Source of the DNA: Glebionis coronaria
Lineage: Eukaryota; Streptophyta; Magnoliopsida; Asterales; Asteraceae
Direction of reading: 5' to 3'
DNA: 64,000 nt
NCBI GenBank assembly: GCA_025667525.1
Contig: CM046879.1
Coordinates: 357,425,628 to 357,489,627 of the forward strand
In this document: positions 46,640 through 58,562 of the stretch, one piece after another
Layout of the letters: the number at the start of each line of letters is the position of its first letter
How positions within the stretch are numbered: position 1 is the stretch's first letter
Notes under the pieces: model-generated
What the model was told of the DNA's origin: nothing
Databases searched by the model: none
The model's input: the letters and a program-made list of their open reading frames with translations, nothing else
Program-made: the position numbers and the translations under genes

Positions 46640-48016
46640 GAAATAGAAAGGTACAAGGCTAGGGTTGTTGCCCAAGGCTTTGGTCAAAAGGAAGGTATTG
46701 ACTTTGATGAAACTTTTGCCCCTGTTGTCAAGATGGTTACTGTTAGATGTTTGCTTAATATTGCTATTGTGAATTCCTGGTCTGTGTTCCAACTTGACAT
46801 TAATAATGCTTTCCTTTATGGTGATCTTGATGAATCTGTTTACATGAAACCACCACAAGGATATCTTTGTGGTGGTGACAACATGGTTTGTAGACTAAAA
46901 AAGTCATTGTATGGGCTTAAACAAGCTCCCAGGCAATGGAATGCTAAGCTTACTGCTGTGTTGAGTGAAAATGGTTTTGTTCAAAGCAAATCTGACTATT
47001 CTTTATACACTAAGTCTCTAGGTAACACTTTCCTTGCCTTACTTGTGTATGTTGATGATATCATCATTACTGGGAACAATACTGATGAAATTGAAAAATT
47101 TAAAATATTTCTGAAAACTAAGTTTATGATTAAAGACTTGGGGAAGTTGAAATATTTTTTGGGAATTGAGGTTGTTGATACTAACTGTGGCATTTGCTTA
47201 AATCAAAGAAAGTATGTGTTGGATCTTCTTTCTGAATATGGTATGCTGGCTTGCAAACATGCTAGCACTCCCTTGGTTACCAAACTTACCATATTTAATG
47301 AGCCCACTATTGATGACCCCTTACTTGATAATATTGTTGATTATCAGAAGTTGATGGGTAAGCTTATTTACTTAACCAATACTAGGCCTGACATATCTTA
47401 TGCAGTTCACTGCCTAAGTCAATTCATGCACTCCCCTTTGAGATCTCATCTTAAAACTGCTTTTAAGATATTAAGATATCTTAAAGGCTCTCCAGGTTTG
47501 GGCATTCACATTAAGAAGACATCTGGTATGTTCCTAAATGCTTATTCTGATGCTGATTGGGCTAAGTGTGTTGTTACTAGGAGATTTGTTACTGGTTATT
47601 GTGTGTTTGTCAATAATAATCTTGTTGCTTGGAAGAGTAAGAAACAAAACACTCTCTCCAAATCCTCTACTGAGGCAGAGTATAGAGCTCTTGCCTCAGT
47701 AACCAGTGAGGTTATTTGGATTCTTAAAGTGTTAAAAGATTTGAAAATTGAGAACCTTTTGCCTGTAACCTTGTACTGTGATAGCAACTCAGCTATTAAG
47801 ATAGCTGCTAATCCAGTTTTTCATGAAAGAACTAAACACTTAGAAATTGACTTACACTTTGTAAGGGAAAATTTTTTAAGTGGTGTTGTTAAGACTTGTA
47901 AGGTGGATTCTGCTAATCAAATAGCAGACATCCTCACAAAGGGACTGGATACATTGCAACACAATGCCCTTGTTGAAAAACTTGGCATGCTTAATCTATA
48001 TGAGGTATCTGATTAA
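46640..48016 (+). pseudogene. Element D Copia polyprotein, 3' part (RT, RNase H)
   Basis: It continues the RT right after C: RYKARVVAQGF, then FQLDINNAFLYGDL, the catalytic YVDD in LVYVDDIIITGN, and RNase H with SDADWAKC, SKSSTEAEYRAL and the terminal ADILTKGL. It ends at TAA 48014-48016, eight bases before the 3' LTR. The segment itself has no stops, so the damage in D lies in the 5' half and at the C insertion. Confidence 0.92.
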
Positions 48017-48023
48017 GGGGGGA

Positions 48024-48506
48024 TATTAAAATATTTGGACCTAGTCAGATACCTTTTTCCAACCTTAGGGACTTATTGTGTAAATTTTATTTCTTGCAGT
48101 TATCTTTTGGATTTAGCCTGATGGACTCTTATGAGGTGGAGGGCCTTACCTGGACATTTGGATACTTGGAGCACTCTTGGATAAATGTACAAGCGTACAT
48201 TGGACGCCAACGTCTTTCTTTGGCTTTTGGACTTATATTGGGACGCTCTCATTTTGTCACCCTTATCTGGGTTTTCATGTGTGTGTGTTTTCATCTAAAT
48301 ACTCTCTCTCAAAATATGTAACCCAGATCATGTTTATTTATTTTTTGTTCTTGTTCTTGTAAGACTATTATCATTTAGATAATAGAGTCACACCAGTGTA
48401 GCTGTGGTGACTGTTTAATCTTTTGATTCGAACTTATTTTTATTAATTGAAGTGTTTGATTCAGTGTTCAAATCTTCTTCTTTGCCCTTTATCTATTATT
48501 TCTTCA
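48024..48506 (+). repeat. Element D 3' LTR
   Basis: Preceded by the purine tract AAGGGGGGA (48015-48023) and followed by the CAATA duplication (48507-48511). Confidence 0.9.
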
Positions 48507-48890
48507 CAATATGTAAACACATTATTAGTATATGGATTCTAGCAAAACTTCTAAAACCGATACCTTTTAGAAAATGTATCCCATTTTAACTACTTTCTAA
48601 ACACAAGTAAATCATTCTAAACAAAGTGTGTCACATTTTGATGTATTACTTACGCCACATGATGCATTTAATGTGTATTTGTACGATTGTACTTGATCGA
48701 AGGACGCTTACACCAATTCCTAAGTTGGCGACAATTCTCGCCTTTTCACTGGAAGCCAAATGTGCAACCTACTCCGTTCCGGGTTGATTAAAATCACATA
48801 TATTTGTTCCAAAACATACCGATGATCGAAAAATCTAACATAAATCTTAAGCTCCTTTCTACTCGAGTCGTTAAAAAACAACTAACTTAA

Positions 48891-49527
48891 GAGCATATGC
48901 AATAGGCTAGTTTTTAAAAGACTTTTTACTATATCAAAAAATATTTGTGTAGTTTTAAACAATGAAGTAAAGACTTGAGCAATAACTTTTTATAGAAGAC
49001 TTGTATTTTATCAAGTGTTTGACAAGAAATATGAAAAGCTATTGCATTAACTAGATCAAAACATTAATGTTATATATCAAATTTAATGTTGCATTTAGAG
49101 GTGACAAATCTTGCCCATTTTAATACATATGGGCACTTTTTGCTCATTTTCAAAAAAGGATGAGGCACTTTTTGCCCATTATTTATAATGAATGGGCTAA
49201 ACGGGCGCATATGTAAGAAAATAAATTGGCATAACGGGCGCACTTGTAAAATACAAATTAGTATACTCGACGAATATTTTTTATTAAATTTTTTATCCCG
49301 GCTTTCAAACAAGTATTTTATTTTTTATTTGTAGGTTTTTATATGTTTTTTCCTTTTTTAGCTTGCGCCGGTTTAACACGCCCGTTTTGCCCGCTCATTT
49401 TGCCCGCCCGTTTCGCGCGTGCCCGTTCAGCCCGCCGCCTATTTAACCCGCCCACCCACCTATTTTGCCACCTCTAGTTGCATTAAATGCACCAAGTCTT
49501 AAAGACTTGGTTGCATTGTAGGTGCTC
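48891..49527. mobile_element. Tourist/Harbinger-like MITE, host of a hAT MITE
   Basis: Left end GAGCATATGCAATAGG and right end (reverse complement) GAGCACCTACAATGCAACC are inverted. Without the inserted hAT element it is about 250 bp. Flanks are TAA (left) and TTA (right), the right composition for a TWA target but not an identical copy. Confidence 0.5.
49096..49476. mobile_element. hAT-type MITE 1 (381 bp)
   Basis: Ends TAGAGGTGACAAA and, inverted, TAGAGGTGGCAAA. A perfect 8-bp duplication GTTGCATT lies at 49088-49095 and 49477-49484. The interior is rich in GCCCGTTT/GCCCATTT words. Non-coding. Confidence 0.88.
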
Positions 49528-49620
49528 TTAGTCTGAGTAACGACGTTAGGTTACAAATGTTTTGGTTTTATGACTCAAGTATTTAACACCGCAGTTATTA
49601 AAATTTATGATATTTAGAAG

Positions 49621-50169
49621 TAGAGGTGGCAATTTCTGACCCGACACGAAACCCGACGTGAAACCGACACGAAAATTAACAGGTTCGGGTTAAATATATT
49701 GAATTTTAGGTCAGGTTTGGGTCGGCCTATCTGACCCTTTTTATTAAATAGGTTAGGTTTGGGTTGAAAAAAATTAAGCAGGTCGACCCGACAACCCGTT
49801 TAAGATTTTTTTCCTTATATTAAAAATGATTAATATTTTACCATACGTGTTAACTAGGTTAAATAGACCGAACATAAACACATTTAACATGTTTAACACG
49901 TGTAATGTGTCTACTTTTATATATAAAACTTGTTAAATGGATCAATATATAAACTCGTTTAACCTATTCAACCTATGTAACATATTTAACGTCAACCCAA
50001 ATATATATATGGGTTAAATGGGTTAGGTTCCGGTTATGTGTAAACGGGTTAGAGTTGACATAACTGACCCGATTATATAAATGAGTTAGATTTAGGTTGG
50101 GATTTTCTGACTTGTCAACCTAACAACCCGAACCCGCTAACCCGAACCCAACACGAATTACCACCCCTA
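49621..50169. mobile_element. hAT-type MITE 2 (549 bp)
   Basis: Ends TAGAGGTGGCAATT and, inverted, TAGGGGTGGTAATT. A perfect 8-bp duplication TTTAGAAG lies at 49613-49620 and 50170-50177. The interior is rich in AACCCG/CGGGTT words. Non-coding. Confidence 0.88.
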
Positions 50170-50309
50170 TTTAGAAGACCGTTTTCAGATATTTTTTGGA
50201 TGGCATACGGAACCAAGACAATTTGTACAGCTGACTAACAAAAGACAAAACGAGGCCCACACCAGTTGTCCCTCTTCATTTCTGTTGCATACAAACGTCT
50301 ATTGGTATA

Positions 50310-50625
50310 GTGACACTAAAAATAAAGGTACCCCTATTGGTACCCCCTACCCCACAAAAAAGGTACAAAAAGTACACTATTCATGTACTTTTTGTCTCTT
50401 GTCATTTTCTGGACAGTGTTTTTATCAGTTTCTGTTCCGCGTTTTTTAACATTTTAACAGTTTTGACTAGTCAGACTTTATTTTTTCGATTTCATGTTTT
50501 CCGTTTCACAGTTTTATAACAATCTCAAAATTATAAAAATTAAAAAAAAAAAAAAAAAAAAAAAATTCAGAAAAGAGGGGGGGTACATCAAGTATTTTAG
50601 GAGGGGTCTGTATAGCTTGGCCCAA
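50310..50625. repeat. Dispersed short repeat, copy 2 (inverted relative to 25430-25730)
   Basis: See 25430-25730. It contains a poly-A run of about 24 (near 50541-50565) and the shared TTTTTATCAGTTTCTGTTCC block. Confidence 0.6.
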
Positions 50626-50690
50626 AAATAAATGGATCAACTGTTTAATGAGTCCTTTATTCCGCTTTTAATTATGGCTAGCTAAATATT

Positions 50691-50994
50691 GGGAAAATCA
50701 CTCAAAAATATAGTAAATTTACTATTTTTTATGGTTGTGTGTAACAAAGTATTTTTTTCTCATTGTGTGTATTAAATTTTCAAATTCATATCATTGTATG
50801 TATTTTGTGACCATTTTACCCCCATTTTTTTCAAATTTTGAAGGGTAAAATGGTCATTTTACAAGACAAAATCGTCTCAAAATACACACAATGATCGAAA
50901 TTAAAAAGTTTAATACACACAATAAGAAAAAAAATAGTTTAGCACACACAACCATAAAAAGTGATTAGTTAATACATTTTTAAGTGATTTTCCC
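50691..50994. mobile_element. Foldback MITE, Mutator-like (304 bp)
   Basis: Almost the whole element is an inverted repeat: GGGAAAATCACTCAAAAATA at the left, GGGAAAATCACTTAAAAATG reading in from the right, then TTTTTATGGTTGTGTGT on both arms. Flanks CTAAATATT and TTAAATAAT match at 7 of 9, a decayed 9-bp duplication. Confidence 0.75.
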
Positions 50995-51874
50995 TTAAAT
51001 AATTTTAGTAGACAAACATTGACATGTGCATATCCAATGTTTACCAAACTCGTATAAAAGACTATATTCGCATATAAGAGAGGAAAGTGTTTCGTATATA
51101 AGAGAGGAAAGTGTTACGGGGAGGGATATTTTCTCCACTTTATTTTTTACCGCCGTCACATTATCATGAAACAACTATTAAAACATTATTTTTGTGGTAG
51201 AAAGTCAATCATTTTCATTTTGGTCACATCAGTACCTTTAACTTTTTATTTTTTTTCATAAAAATTAAAATTAAATTTATTAAATTAAAATTATAAATAC
51301 ATAAATAAAAATACACTAAAAAATAAAAATACAATCTAAACAAAAAATATTTTTAAAAATTATAAAAATTATGAAAATTTAATAAAAAATGATAAAAATC
51401 AAACCATAAAGGTAAAATTGTAAATATGTATTTTTTAATGCAAATCAACACATTATCCAAAATCACAGTCATACACATCTCTACTTCTTCTTCGATATAC
51501 AACACCACAATCCAAAATCACCTAAGAAAGAAAGAAGAAAAAAAAAGAAGAAAGAAAAAAAATATATATTTTCTTACTTTTCTTTGCACACTTGCCTGCG
51601 TAACAACGAAGTTACGGAAAAAATAAAGTCGGTGTGACGGCGAGATCCAGCAAAAGCCAACGAACAAGCCACGTCGGCCCGACGAACACTTTCTCTCCAC
51701 CACACCCTCCCTCTAATGGTGAACAAAAATTTCCACTTCTAGGGAATGGACAATCATTTAGTACTTAATGTGTAATCAAACTCGCAGTGATTGCTCTATG
51801 CTTAAAATACTACATTTACCAATTAGGTAAGAAAACACTTGGTTAAAGGTTTTTTCACTTTCATATATCTTAAA
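50995..51874. other. Unassigned A/T-rich DNA
   Basis: It contains a short tandem (about 51065-51115) of CGTATATAAGAGAGGAAAGTG, two units, and a 51540-51570 A/G-rich tract. Small Lys-rich ORFs here come from the A/G tract and are not supported. Confidence 0.45.
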
Positions 51875-52180
51875 GAATAAATTACATGTTTCGTTTTTAT
51901 GATTTATCCAAAATAACAAGTTTTGTCCATGAGTGAATATATATATTATTCGTCCCTAAACCTGAACGTAGTATCCAGGATGATCTTTATTCTAAAATAT
52001 AGGGACTATTTATATAACAAGTTTCTACCAAATTAATTATAGAATTGGTCCGTATTTTTTAGAATAAGGACCGCTGGAGTTACAACTTTCAGATTTAAGG
52101 ACGACCAATGTACTTAATTGACTTAAGGACGAAACTTGTTATTTTGGATAAACCATAAGGATAAAACATGTAATTTATTC
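51875..52180. mobile_element. Mutator-like MITE (306 bp)
   Basis: Inverted ends of about 55 bp: GAATAAATTACATGTTTCGT at the left, GAATAAATTACATGTTTTAT inward from the right, both followed by TTTATCCAAAATAACAAGTT. Flanks TATCTTAAA and TATTTCAAA match at 7 of 9. Non-coding. Confidence 0.82.
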
Positions 52181-52275
52181 TATTTCAAATCACTTAAACT
52201 GGCCTCGTTAAACTAGTAAAGTCAGTTTTTATTAATTTTAGTACAAAAAGTTAGGTAAAAGTACAAAAATTTATA

Positions 52276-52856
52276 TGATGACGTATAGTCCCTAGCCGGG
52301 TCATGAACCCGGCCCACGGGTACTACTCGTATCCGGCCCATCATGAATGGGTTGGATTAGTGTTGTTTGAGACTATGGGTCTCGAATGAACAGTTGTCGC
52401 ATAAGTTATATGTGGCCCACGTCCCGGCACGGCCGGTACAGAGTTAGACAGAATCACAACCTAATTAAGGTTGTGATTTACCCTAAAGTATAGGATATAC
52501 ACTAACCATAATTAGAAGATAGCAATCAACTAATTATGATACTTATCCTTTACTTGGGGCCGAAGCTTTGGTAAAAGCCCACTAGGGTTTTACCACCTAT
52601 ATAAGGAACCCCCTAGGGTTCCACAGAGGTATCATATTCTTCACTCTCACATCTCAAGTGTTGTTAACCCTAAACTGATTACTTACTCTCAGGCCGGAGT
52701 CTAATCGTGGGATACGTTCCCACGGTAAGCCTAACAGCGTGTTATTTTTAGTGTGTAGGATCTCAAATCGAAGTTCACTTGCTAGAAGAGCCGGAACCCA
52801 AGCACCCGAATTAGGCTTAATTCGGGTCGAGCAAGGATCATCCAAATTTTATATCA
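52276..52856 (+). repeat. Element E 5' LTR (581 bp)
   Basis: Starts TGATGACGTATAG and ends TTATATCA; TG/CA ends. A TATATAAG box at 52598-52605 sits about 260 bp from the end. No second copy is in the window, so the boundaries rest on end motifs and the primer site. Confidence 0.65.
52598..52605 (+). promoter_or_regulatory. TATA box in element E LTR
   Basis: CCTATATAAGG, a strong plant TATA match, upstream of the transcribed LTR part. Confidence 0.6.
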
Positions 52857-52862
52857 ACAAGT

Positions 52863-52879
52863 TGACGCAATCCGTGGGA
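52863..52879 (+). other. Element E degenerate primer-binding site
   Basis: TGACGCAATCCGTGGGA resembles the TGGCGCCATCCGTGGGA-style sites of Tat-like elements with two changes. Confidence 0.5.
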
Positions 52880-52899
52880 CCTTACACTAAACTCGAACT

Positions 52900-55749
52900 C
52901 AACTGATAACGAAGGGAAGCCCTTATCAGGGAAACCTAAGGAACATCAATACGGGGAACCGAAAATCGGGGGAGACATCCTCGTAACCCCTACTCCACCT
53001 CTCACTGGGCAGGCAGGAGGGCCTAACAGCCGCAACACGGTACTCCAATCTACTGGGGGTGCAGGCACGTCCTTGAACACCCCGCCTCCCACTCTTAACT
53101 TGGACAAACCTGAGACGAGGCCAACACCACACGCCCCCAACAAGGAAAAGCAAAGGCCACCTGCTGGAGAGATGGACCACGAGCTCGCCTCACTAGATGA
53201 TGAAGACATTAAGGGCGTGCTCACATAGAACATGGACAGGATTATCCCTGCCATCACGGCAAGGTTGAATATGGGGAGGAACCTCCAATCCAGACTCAAT
53301 TTTAGCAGTGTCGCAGGGGACACTCCTCTTAAAAACCGAAAAAGACGAAAAATACATGAGATCGAGGAACAACCTCCGCTGGAGGAACGACCACGAGAAC
53401 GAAATGTCTTCGAGCGCATATGGGATCAAATTATGCAAGAATCACAAGGGGTGCAAGGAGATTCGGATCATTCCGATGGATCTTTAGGGCGCGCAACTTT
53501 GGAAACTCCACAGAAGGATAATCGCTGCACTAGTGTGTTCGGGAGAATAGATCCGGGAGCAAAGAAAATCACCACCTCTTCTCATAAGAGCGGCTACTAT
53601 AGCCAATCAAGGGGTGGAGCAAGACCGTCCTACCACGATCCTTCAGGATCTGATTCGGATGACAATCACCCAAGGCGCCGTCGAACAAGGTATTCCTCCT
53701 CTGAACCATCAGATGAGGTGGGAGGACTCTACGGGCACTCCAATTATCATACGGATGATGAAGAAGATCTCTCCCTACCATGGTGTAGTGAAAGAGAAGA
53801 TGCCTTCACAACCCGCATACGGAACTACTCTGAGGACAAAAGGCGTCGTATGCCGGTGTGTGTCAAAACCTACAATGGATCTGGTGACCCAGACGACCAT
53901 CTCAAAGTTTTCACCGTACAAGAAAAAATTGAACGATGGCTGATGCCTATATGGTGCCAGATGTTTAATTCGACCTTGATCAGAAACGCTTGTGACTGGT
54001 TTGAAAAACTCCCTCACCGGAGCATCAATAGCTTCGACGAACTACGCTCAGCGTTTAGAAGAAAGTAAACTCAGTGAAAGAAGTATAACATGGATCCAGT
54101 CTCATTGGCAACGATCAAGCAGATGCACGAAGAGTCCACGGAAGACTTCACAGAACGTTTCAAAGACGAATGCACACGAATAAGAGCAAGCCCAGAAGTT
54201 CTCAAGATCTCCGATTATATGCACGCCATAACTGACAGGGAATTTATCAGGCACCTCAATGACAGGCGCCCCGCGACGTTTGATGAGCTCATGAAAAGGG
54301 TTAGAAACTTTGTGGAGGGAGAGACTGTCGTGTCCGCAGCCTACCCCACAAAGGGAAACCAAAGCTTTCGATCGAATGACCAACCAAAAAGGTAGTCAAA
54401 CAACCAAAGTAGCAGTAGGAGCTCGGATTACAAAACTCAAGCGACAGGAGGGCGGTCGAACAACAAGTTCACACCTCTAAAGATGACATACCGGGACATC
54501 CTACTGACTAAAGGGGAAAATTTTCCAAGGCTGTCCCCAATGACAACTCTGGTCGACCGTCATCAGGGGAACCGCTTTTGCGAATTCCATAACGACAAGA
54601 GTCATGGCACGGACGAGTGCATTCAGCTCAAGAAGCATGTTGAGTCGCTGATTAATTCAGGCAAACTCAAGCATCTGGTCAAGGACTGGAAGGACGGGAA
54701 GGATAAAAAAAAGAGTGATAAAAAAGATTTCCAAAAAGACAAGCCTACAATCATATTTATGGTTCAGTCGTGGCAATGCAGGACGAAACAGAAAATTAGC
54801 CAAAAATTTTCTCGCAGCAAGGAAATCTCATTCCCTCCTATCACGGCAACCAACATGGCGAACGTGCCTCTCACGATTGAGGTGAACATTGGAAGCCACA
54901 ACGTCCGCCGCATGTATGTTGATGGAGGATCATCCGCGAAAATACTCTACGAACACTGTTTCATACAGTTGCGACCAGAAATCAAAAGCCAACTAATGTC
55001 GGCCACGTCGCCGCTTATTGGTTTTAGCGGAGATACCATCTGGCCAATAGGGCAGTTAAGATTGTTAGTAACTATCAGAGATAAAGAACATTCAACTACA
55101 GCATGGATGAACTTTATGGTTATACACTCGCATTCTCCGTACAATGGTATCATCGAGAGGCCGAGAATCCTGGCTATACGGGCAGTCCCGTCTACAGCAC
55201 ATGACATGATGAAATTCCCAGTCGAGGGGGGAAGCGTCACTATCTTCAATTCGATAGTAACACCATCGGAATGTCATGCCTTCACAACACCAATACAACC
55301 AACTCCTAAGAAGGAATGGTTCCCCCCCCCCCCCCCCCCGAATTGGAAGGTGGCTATCCACCCTGATTACCCAGAACAAGAAGTGTCCATCGGAGGAACT
55401 CTCTCTGATAAAGGTAGGAACGTTATGCGCTCCCTCCTTAAGGCAAACCTTGACGTGTTCGCATGGGAACCAAAACACATGATAGGCGTGCCACGCTCAG
55501 TCGCAGAACACAAGCTTCAGATCCATCCGGGATATCCTCCTATGAGGCAAAAGAAGCGCGACCAAGCTCTAGAGCGCAGCTAGGTTATACTAGATGAAGT
55601 AAGAAAGCTGGTGGAGGCAGGAATCATGCGGGAGGTTTATTACCATGAGTGGCTCTCCAATCCGGTCATGGTCAAGAAGCATGATGGAAGCTGGCGCATG
55701 TGTGTGGATTTCACTGACTTGAACAAAGGTTGTCCGCAAGACTGCTATC
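52900..55749 (+). pseudogene. Element E Gag-Pol remnant (Gag, protease, RT start)
   Basis: One frame runs throughout but is closed by stops at 53226, 54066, 54393 and 55581. Gag: YNGSGDPDDHLKVFTVQEKI, RWLMPIWCQMF, then ESTEDFTERFKDEC. A zinc-like region reads CEFHNDKSHGTDEC. Protease has VDGGSSAKILYEH and PYNGIIERP. RT begins KHDGSWRMCVDFTDLNKGCP. This order and motif set are typical of Tat-lineage elements. A run of 18 C (55322-55339) in the Pro-rich linker is prone to slippage. Not functional. Confidence 0.9.
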
Positions 55750-56305
55750 TAATGTACAGATTTTGCAAGGCAAATCTTTTAAGCTATGAATGTTCGTTTC
55801 CTCGACTCGACTCGAATTGATTTTCAATTTAAACGTAAGACTAATTGTTCTTGGTGAAACGTATTTGTGGTATTTTTAACTAAAAACTATATAATTAAAA
55901 ACTATTTTAAAAATCTATTTTAAACTAATTTAAATAAAAACTATTTTGAAACTTAAACAAAGTTTAAATCTAAATCAAATTTTAAATTTAATAAACTAAT
56001 TTTAAACTATTCAAAAAAAACATTTAAACAAAATTTGAAAACTAATTTTTACTAATTAAAAACTATATTAATGGAATCTATTTAAACTAATTGAAAACTA
56101 TTTAAAAAAAAACTAATTTTTAAAATTAAACGAAATATTTTTTATCTTTTTATTTTTTTCTAAAAACTTTAAACTTATAAGAGAAAGTAAAAAGAAAATT
56201 TATATCTAAAATTAATTAAACTAAATTTATATTTAAACTAATTTAAATAAATTGCTAACAATTATGAACCTATATTAATTACTTAAAGCGAAATAAAACA
56301 CAAAA

Positions 56306-56377
56306 TGAGTACTAGCTAAGCTGGTTATGGCGTTGGTTTGCTAAGCGAGAGGTCTAGGGTTCGAAACCCAGGAGTGG
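56306..56377 (+). other. tRNA-like sequence with pol III A and B boxes
   Basis: TAGCTAAGCTGG (56313-56324) fits the A-box consensus TRGCNNAGYNGG. GGTTCGAAACC (56358-56368) fits the B box with one mismatch. A D-stem and a 7-nt anticodon loop TTGCTAA can be drawn, but the anticodon and T stems each hold a mismatch and the acceptor ends do not pair. It is therefore a tRNA-derived piece or SINE head, not a tRNA gene. Confidence 0.5.
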
Positions 56378-57414
56378 ACAGATTTTTGGCTAATATATTT
56401 TTGGAATTAAAAATCTCAGACTAAAAGAGTCTGAAACTTAAGCAGTAACAGCAACACTAAAAAGCAAATAAAAGCTGAATCAAATAAGCTAAACAACCGA
56501 GACAAATAAGCAAATGATCAACAATTCAGACAGATCTTAATCCAAAATCTCGACTTAAAACGAAAATCTAATAAGCAATTCTAATAAGCATATCAATGAC
56601 CAAATCAAACTCAAATACTCAATAATCTCAAATCCAAATGAGCAAAACAAAGCAAAACTATCAGAATCTAAGCAGATATAAGATCTAAATAATAAGCAAG
56701 TCAAATATGACCAAAACTAAAAACTAAACTCAGCAGACACGAAAATAAGCATATAATTCTAAGCCAAAAGTAAATCAATTCCAATAAATCTCAAATCCAA
56801 ACTGAACCTCAAACAGTAACTTACTCAAAATAAAAAAAACGTATAAAAAACAACAGTACTAATAAACCAACGCAGATCTAAAATCAACTAACAAATACAC
56901 AATCTAAATAACACAAGCAGATTAAAAATAAACAGCAATCCTAACATAAGCAGATAAATATTTAACTAAAACGTAACAATAGAATTAAAGAGAAACAAAC
57001 CTGGTGATGAATCGGTTGTGACGAAGAGCGGCGCTGAGCCGTCTTATTAACCGAAAACGAACACCACCTTCATCATCTCGAATCCAACCCGAACAGTAAC
57101 CAAACCAGAAAAATACCGATTCGAACAGATTTTTTTATAATACTTTCCCAGTAGGGGAAAAGCAATAATCCACTTTCTATTTATTTATTATTTTTTTAAT
57201 TATAAAAACTAACAATAAAAAAACAGATTGAAGATTATAATGAAGCTTTGACAGAAAATTAAATAAGATACGAATTAATTAAAAATAAACTTTTCATTAA
57301 TAATAATAAAAATTACATTAACTGGAAAATTGAAATTACATTAAACCTAAAAACTAATTTGCAAAAATTAAAAAAATAATAAAAAGTGCACCACTAAATT
57401 ACACATTAAGGGGG

Positions 57415-57422
57415 TTTTTATA
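57415..57422 (-). promoter_or_regulatory. TATA box in element F LTR
   Basis: Minus-strand GCCTATAAAAACCCC, about 1.13 kb into the LTR. Confidence 0.5.
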
Positions 57423-58550
57423 GGCAAACCCCTAGAAACCCTCTTCATGAAGCTTCTAGAGTAAGTATTAAATCTGAGTCGCTCTTTCTTCTTTTCTCTC
57501 TCATTCTCTTCATCTTGCGGCTAAGGATCACTCAGGGGTCACACGGATTGCCACCTTGGCGTGTTTGTGTTAGTTGTGCTTGTTTAGTGCTGAGGTGGAG
57601 GATTAATATTGGTGGGTTTGGTAGTGACGAGGTGTGAGAACCAATCATAATAAGGAAAAAGGCCACATCGGATTTGGAGATGAGGACCACCAGTTGGTGT
57701 TGCTTCCGATTTTATGGGGGATTTATTTAAGATTCGTGTGAATCACACACTTAAGAGAAAAGCCCCAATTTTGGGTGGGTAATTATTGTGATGGTAAATT
57801 AGGGTTAGGGTGAAAGATGGAGGAGGCTGTGTTGTGTGGGAGAGATGAGGGAAAGTGGGGGATTTCACTTTGGCTGTATCGAAACAGTAATGGGGGTGGG
57901 GGTAAATAACTTTTATTAAGTGTGTGAGTGGATTGATACACGTGTGTGGGGTGAAAAGTTTGATACGTTTGTGAGAGTAAAAAGTGAATGTGTTTGACCA
58001 GGGTTATGTGTGGGCTTTGACCCAACAAAAACACAACGTTTTATTTCTTTATCCGTCCTCTTTCATTTGTTTTAGCCAAATGGGATTTTAAAGCCCAAGA
58101 ATTATAGCTCCATCACATTTCAATTTGGGCCTTGGTGGTTTGTTTTGCTCAAGTGAAAATAAGCATTTCCTCAAATAGGCTTTTGGGCCCATTTACCCAA
58201 ATGTGGGACCCACAAGCTCGTTAAACTCCATATAAGATTAAATCCGCTAAAGACGAGCTCGTTTTTGACTTTCTTGATCTTTTATTCAATCCCGTGTTGA
58301 TTTAGCCGGTTTTTGTGAACTTGGGCACACTTTTGGTCGTTTGACTTTGTCTTCGTCTCTTTCTTGGACTTTTCTTCAACATTTGATCGTGAAATCCCGT
58401 GTTTTCTTTCCTTTTGATCATTTGTACCTATTTCAAACAAAAACACAAAACCACGCGTAATTCCGACTTTTACGATACTGAACACATGATTAGGTCTTGT
58501 TTTTCCTTGATTTTAGTGGTAAAAGGATAAGTGTTTACACACTTATTAAA

Positions 58551-58562
58551 TCCCCTACACTT
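58551..58562 (-). promoter_or_regulatory. Element F polypurine tract
   Basis: Minus-strand AAGTGTAGGGGA, then TT, then the LTR start TAATAAG. The same word recurs at about 60078-60096, 60142-60153 and 60382-60392. Confidence 0.75.

Larger units (their letters stand above)
32503..48506 (+). mobile_element. Element D: Copia retrotransposon, split by element C
   Basis: 483-bp LTRs (32503-32985, 48024-48506) with 6 differences. Flanks CAATA at 32498-32502 and 48507-48511 form a perfect 5-bp duplication. It has an iMet-type primer site, a Copia-order polyprotein (Gag, protease, integrase, RT, RNase H) and a purine tract AAGGGGGGA. Element C interrupts the RT region between 36875 and 46640. Several point lesions independent of C show that it was no longer coding-competent. 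Confidence 0.93.
52276..55749 (+). mobile_element. Element E: Tat-like Ty3/gypsy element, 5' part, interrupted by F
   Basis: A 581-bp LTR, a degenerate primer site and a Gag-protease-RT reading frame with several stops. The RT stops abruptly after DCY at 55749, exactly where the TAATG terminus of F starts, so E is interrupted here and its remainder probably lies beyond G and F outside the window. The left flank TTATA (52271-52275) is a candidate target duplication. Confidence 0.82.
55750..58548 (-). repeat. Element F 3' LTR (about 2.8 kb, TA...TA ends)
   Basis: On the element strand it starts TAATAAGTGTG, like B, and ends CATTA; inverted ends TAAT/ATTA. Similarity to B continues for over 100 bp (CACTTATCCTTTTACCAC, GTAAAAGTCGGAATTA, GCGTGGTTT). 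A TATAAAAA box lies at 57415-57422 (minus). 55850-56290 is extremely A/T-rich, recalling the A LTR. A tRNA-like stretch lies at 56313-56368. Confidence 0.78.

Noticed and set aside
52946..53419. 157-aa minus-strand ORF with a hydrophobic look
   Set aside because: Antisense to the Gag frame of element E.
55745..55755. Deletion truncating element E's RT
   Set aside because: The break coincides with the TAATG terminus of F's LTR, so insertion explains it better; the remainder of E is probably outside the window.
56306..56377. Functional tRNA-Ser gene
   Set aside because: The acceptor ends do not pair, and the anticodon and T stems have mismatches.
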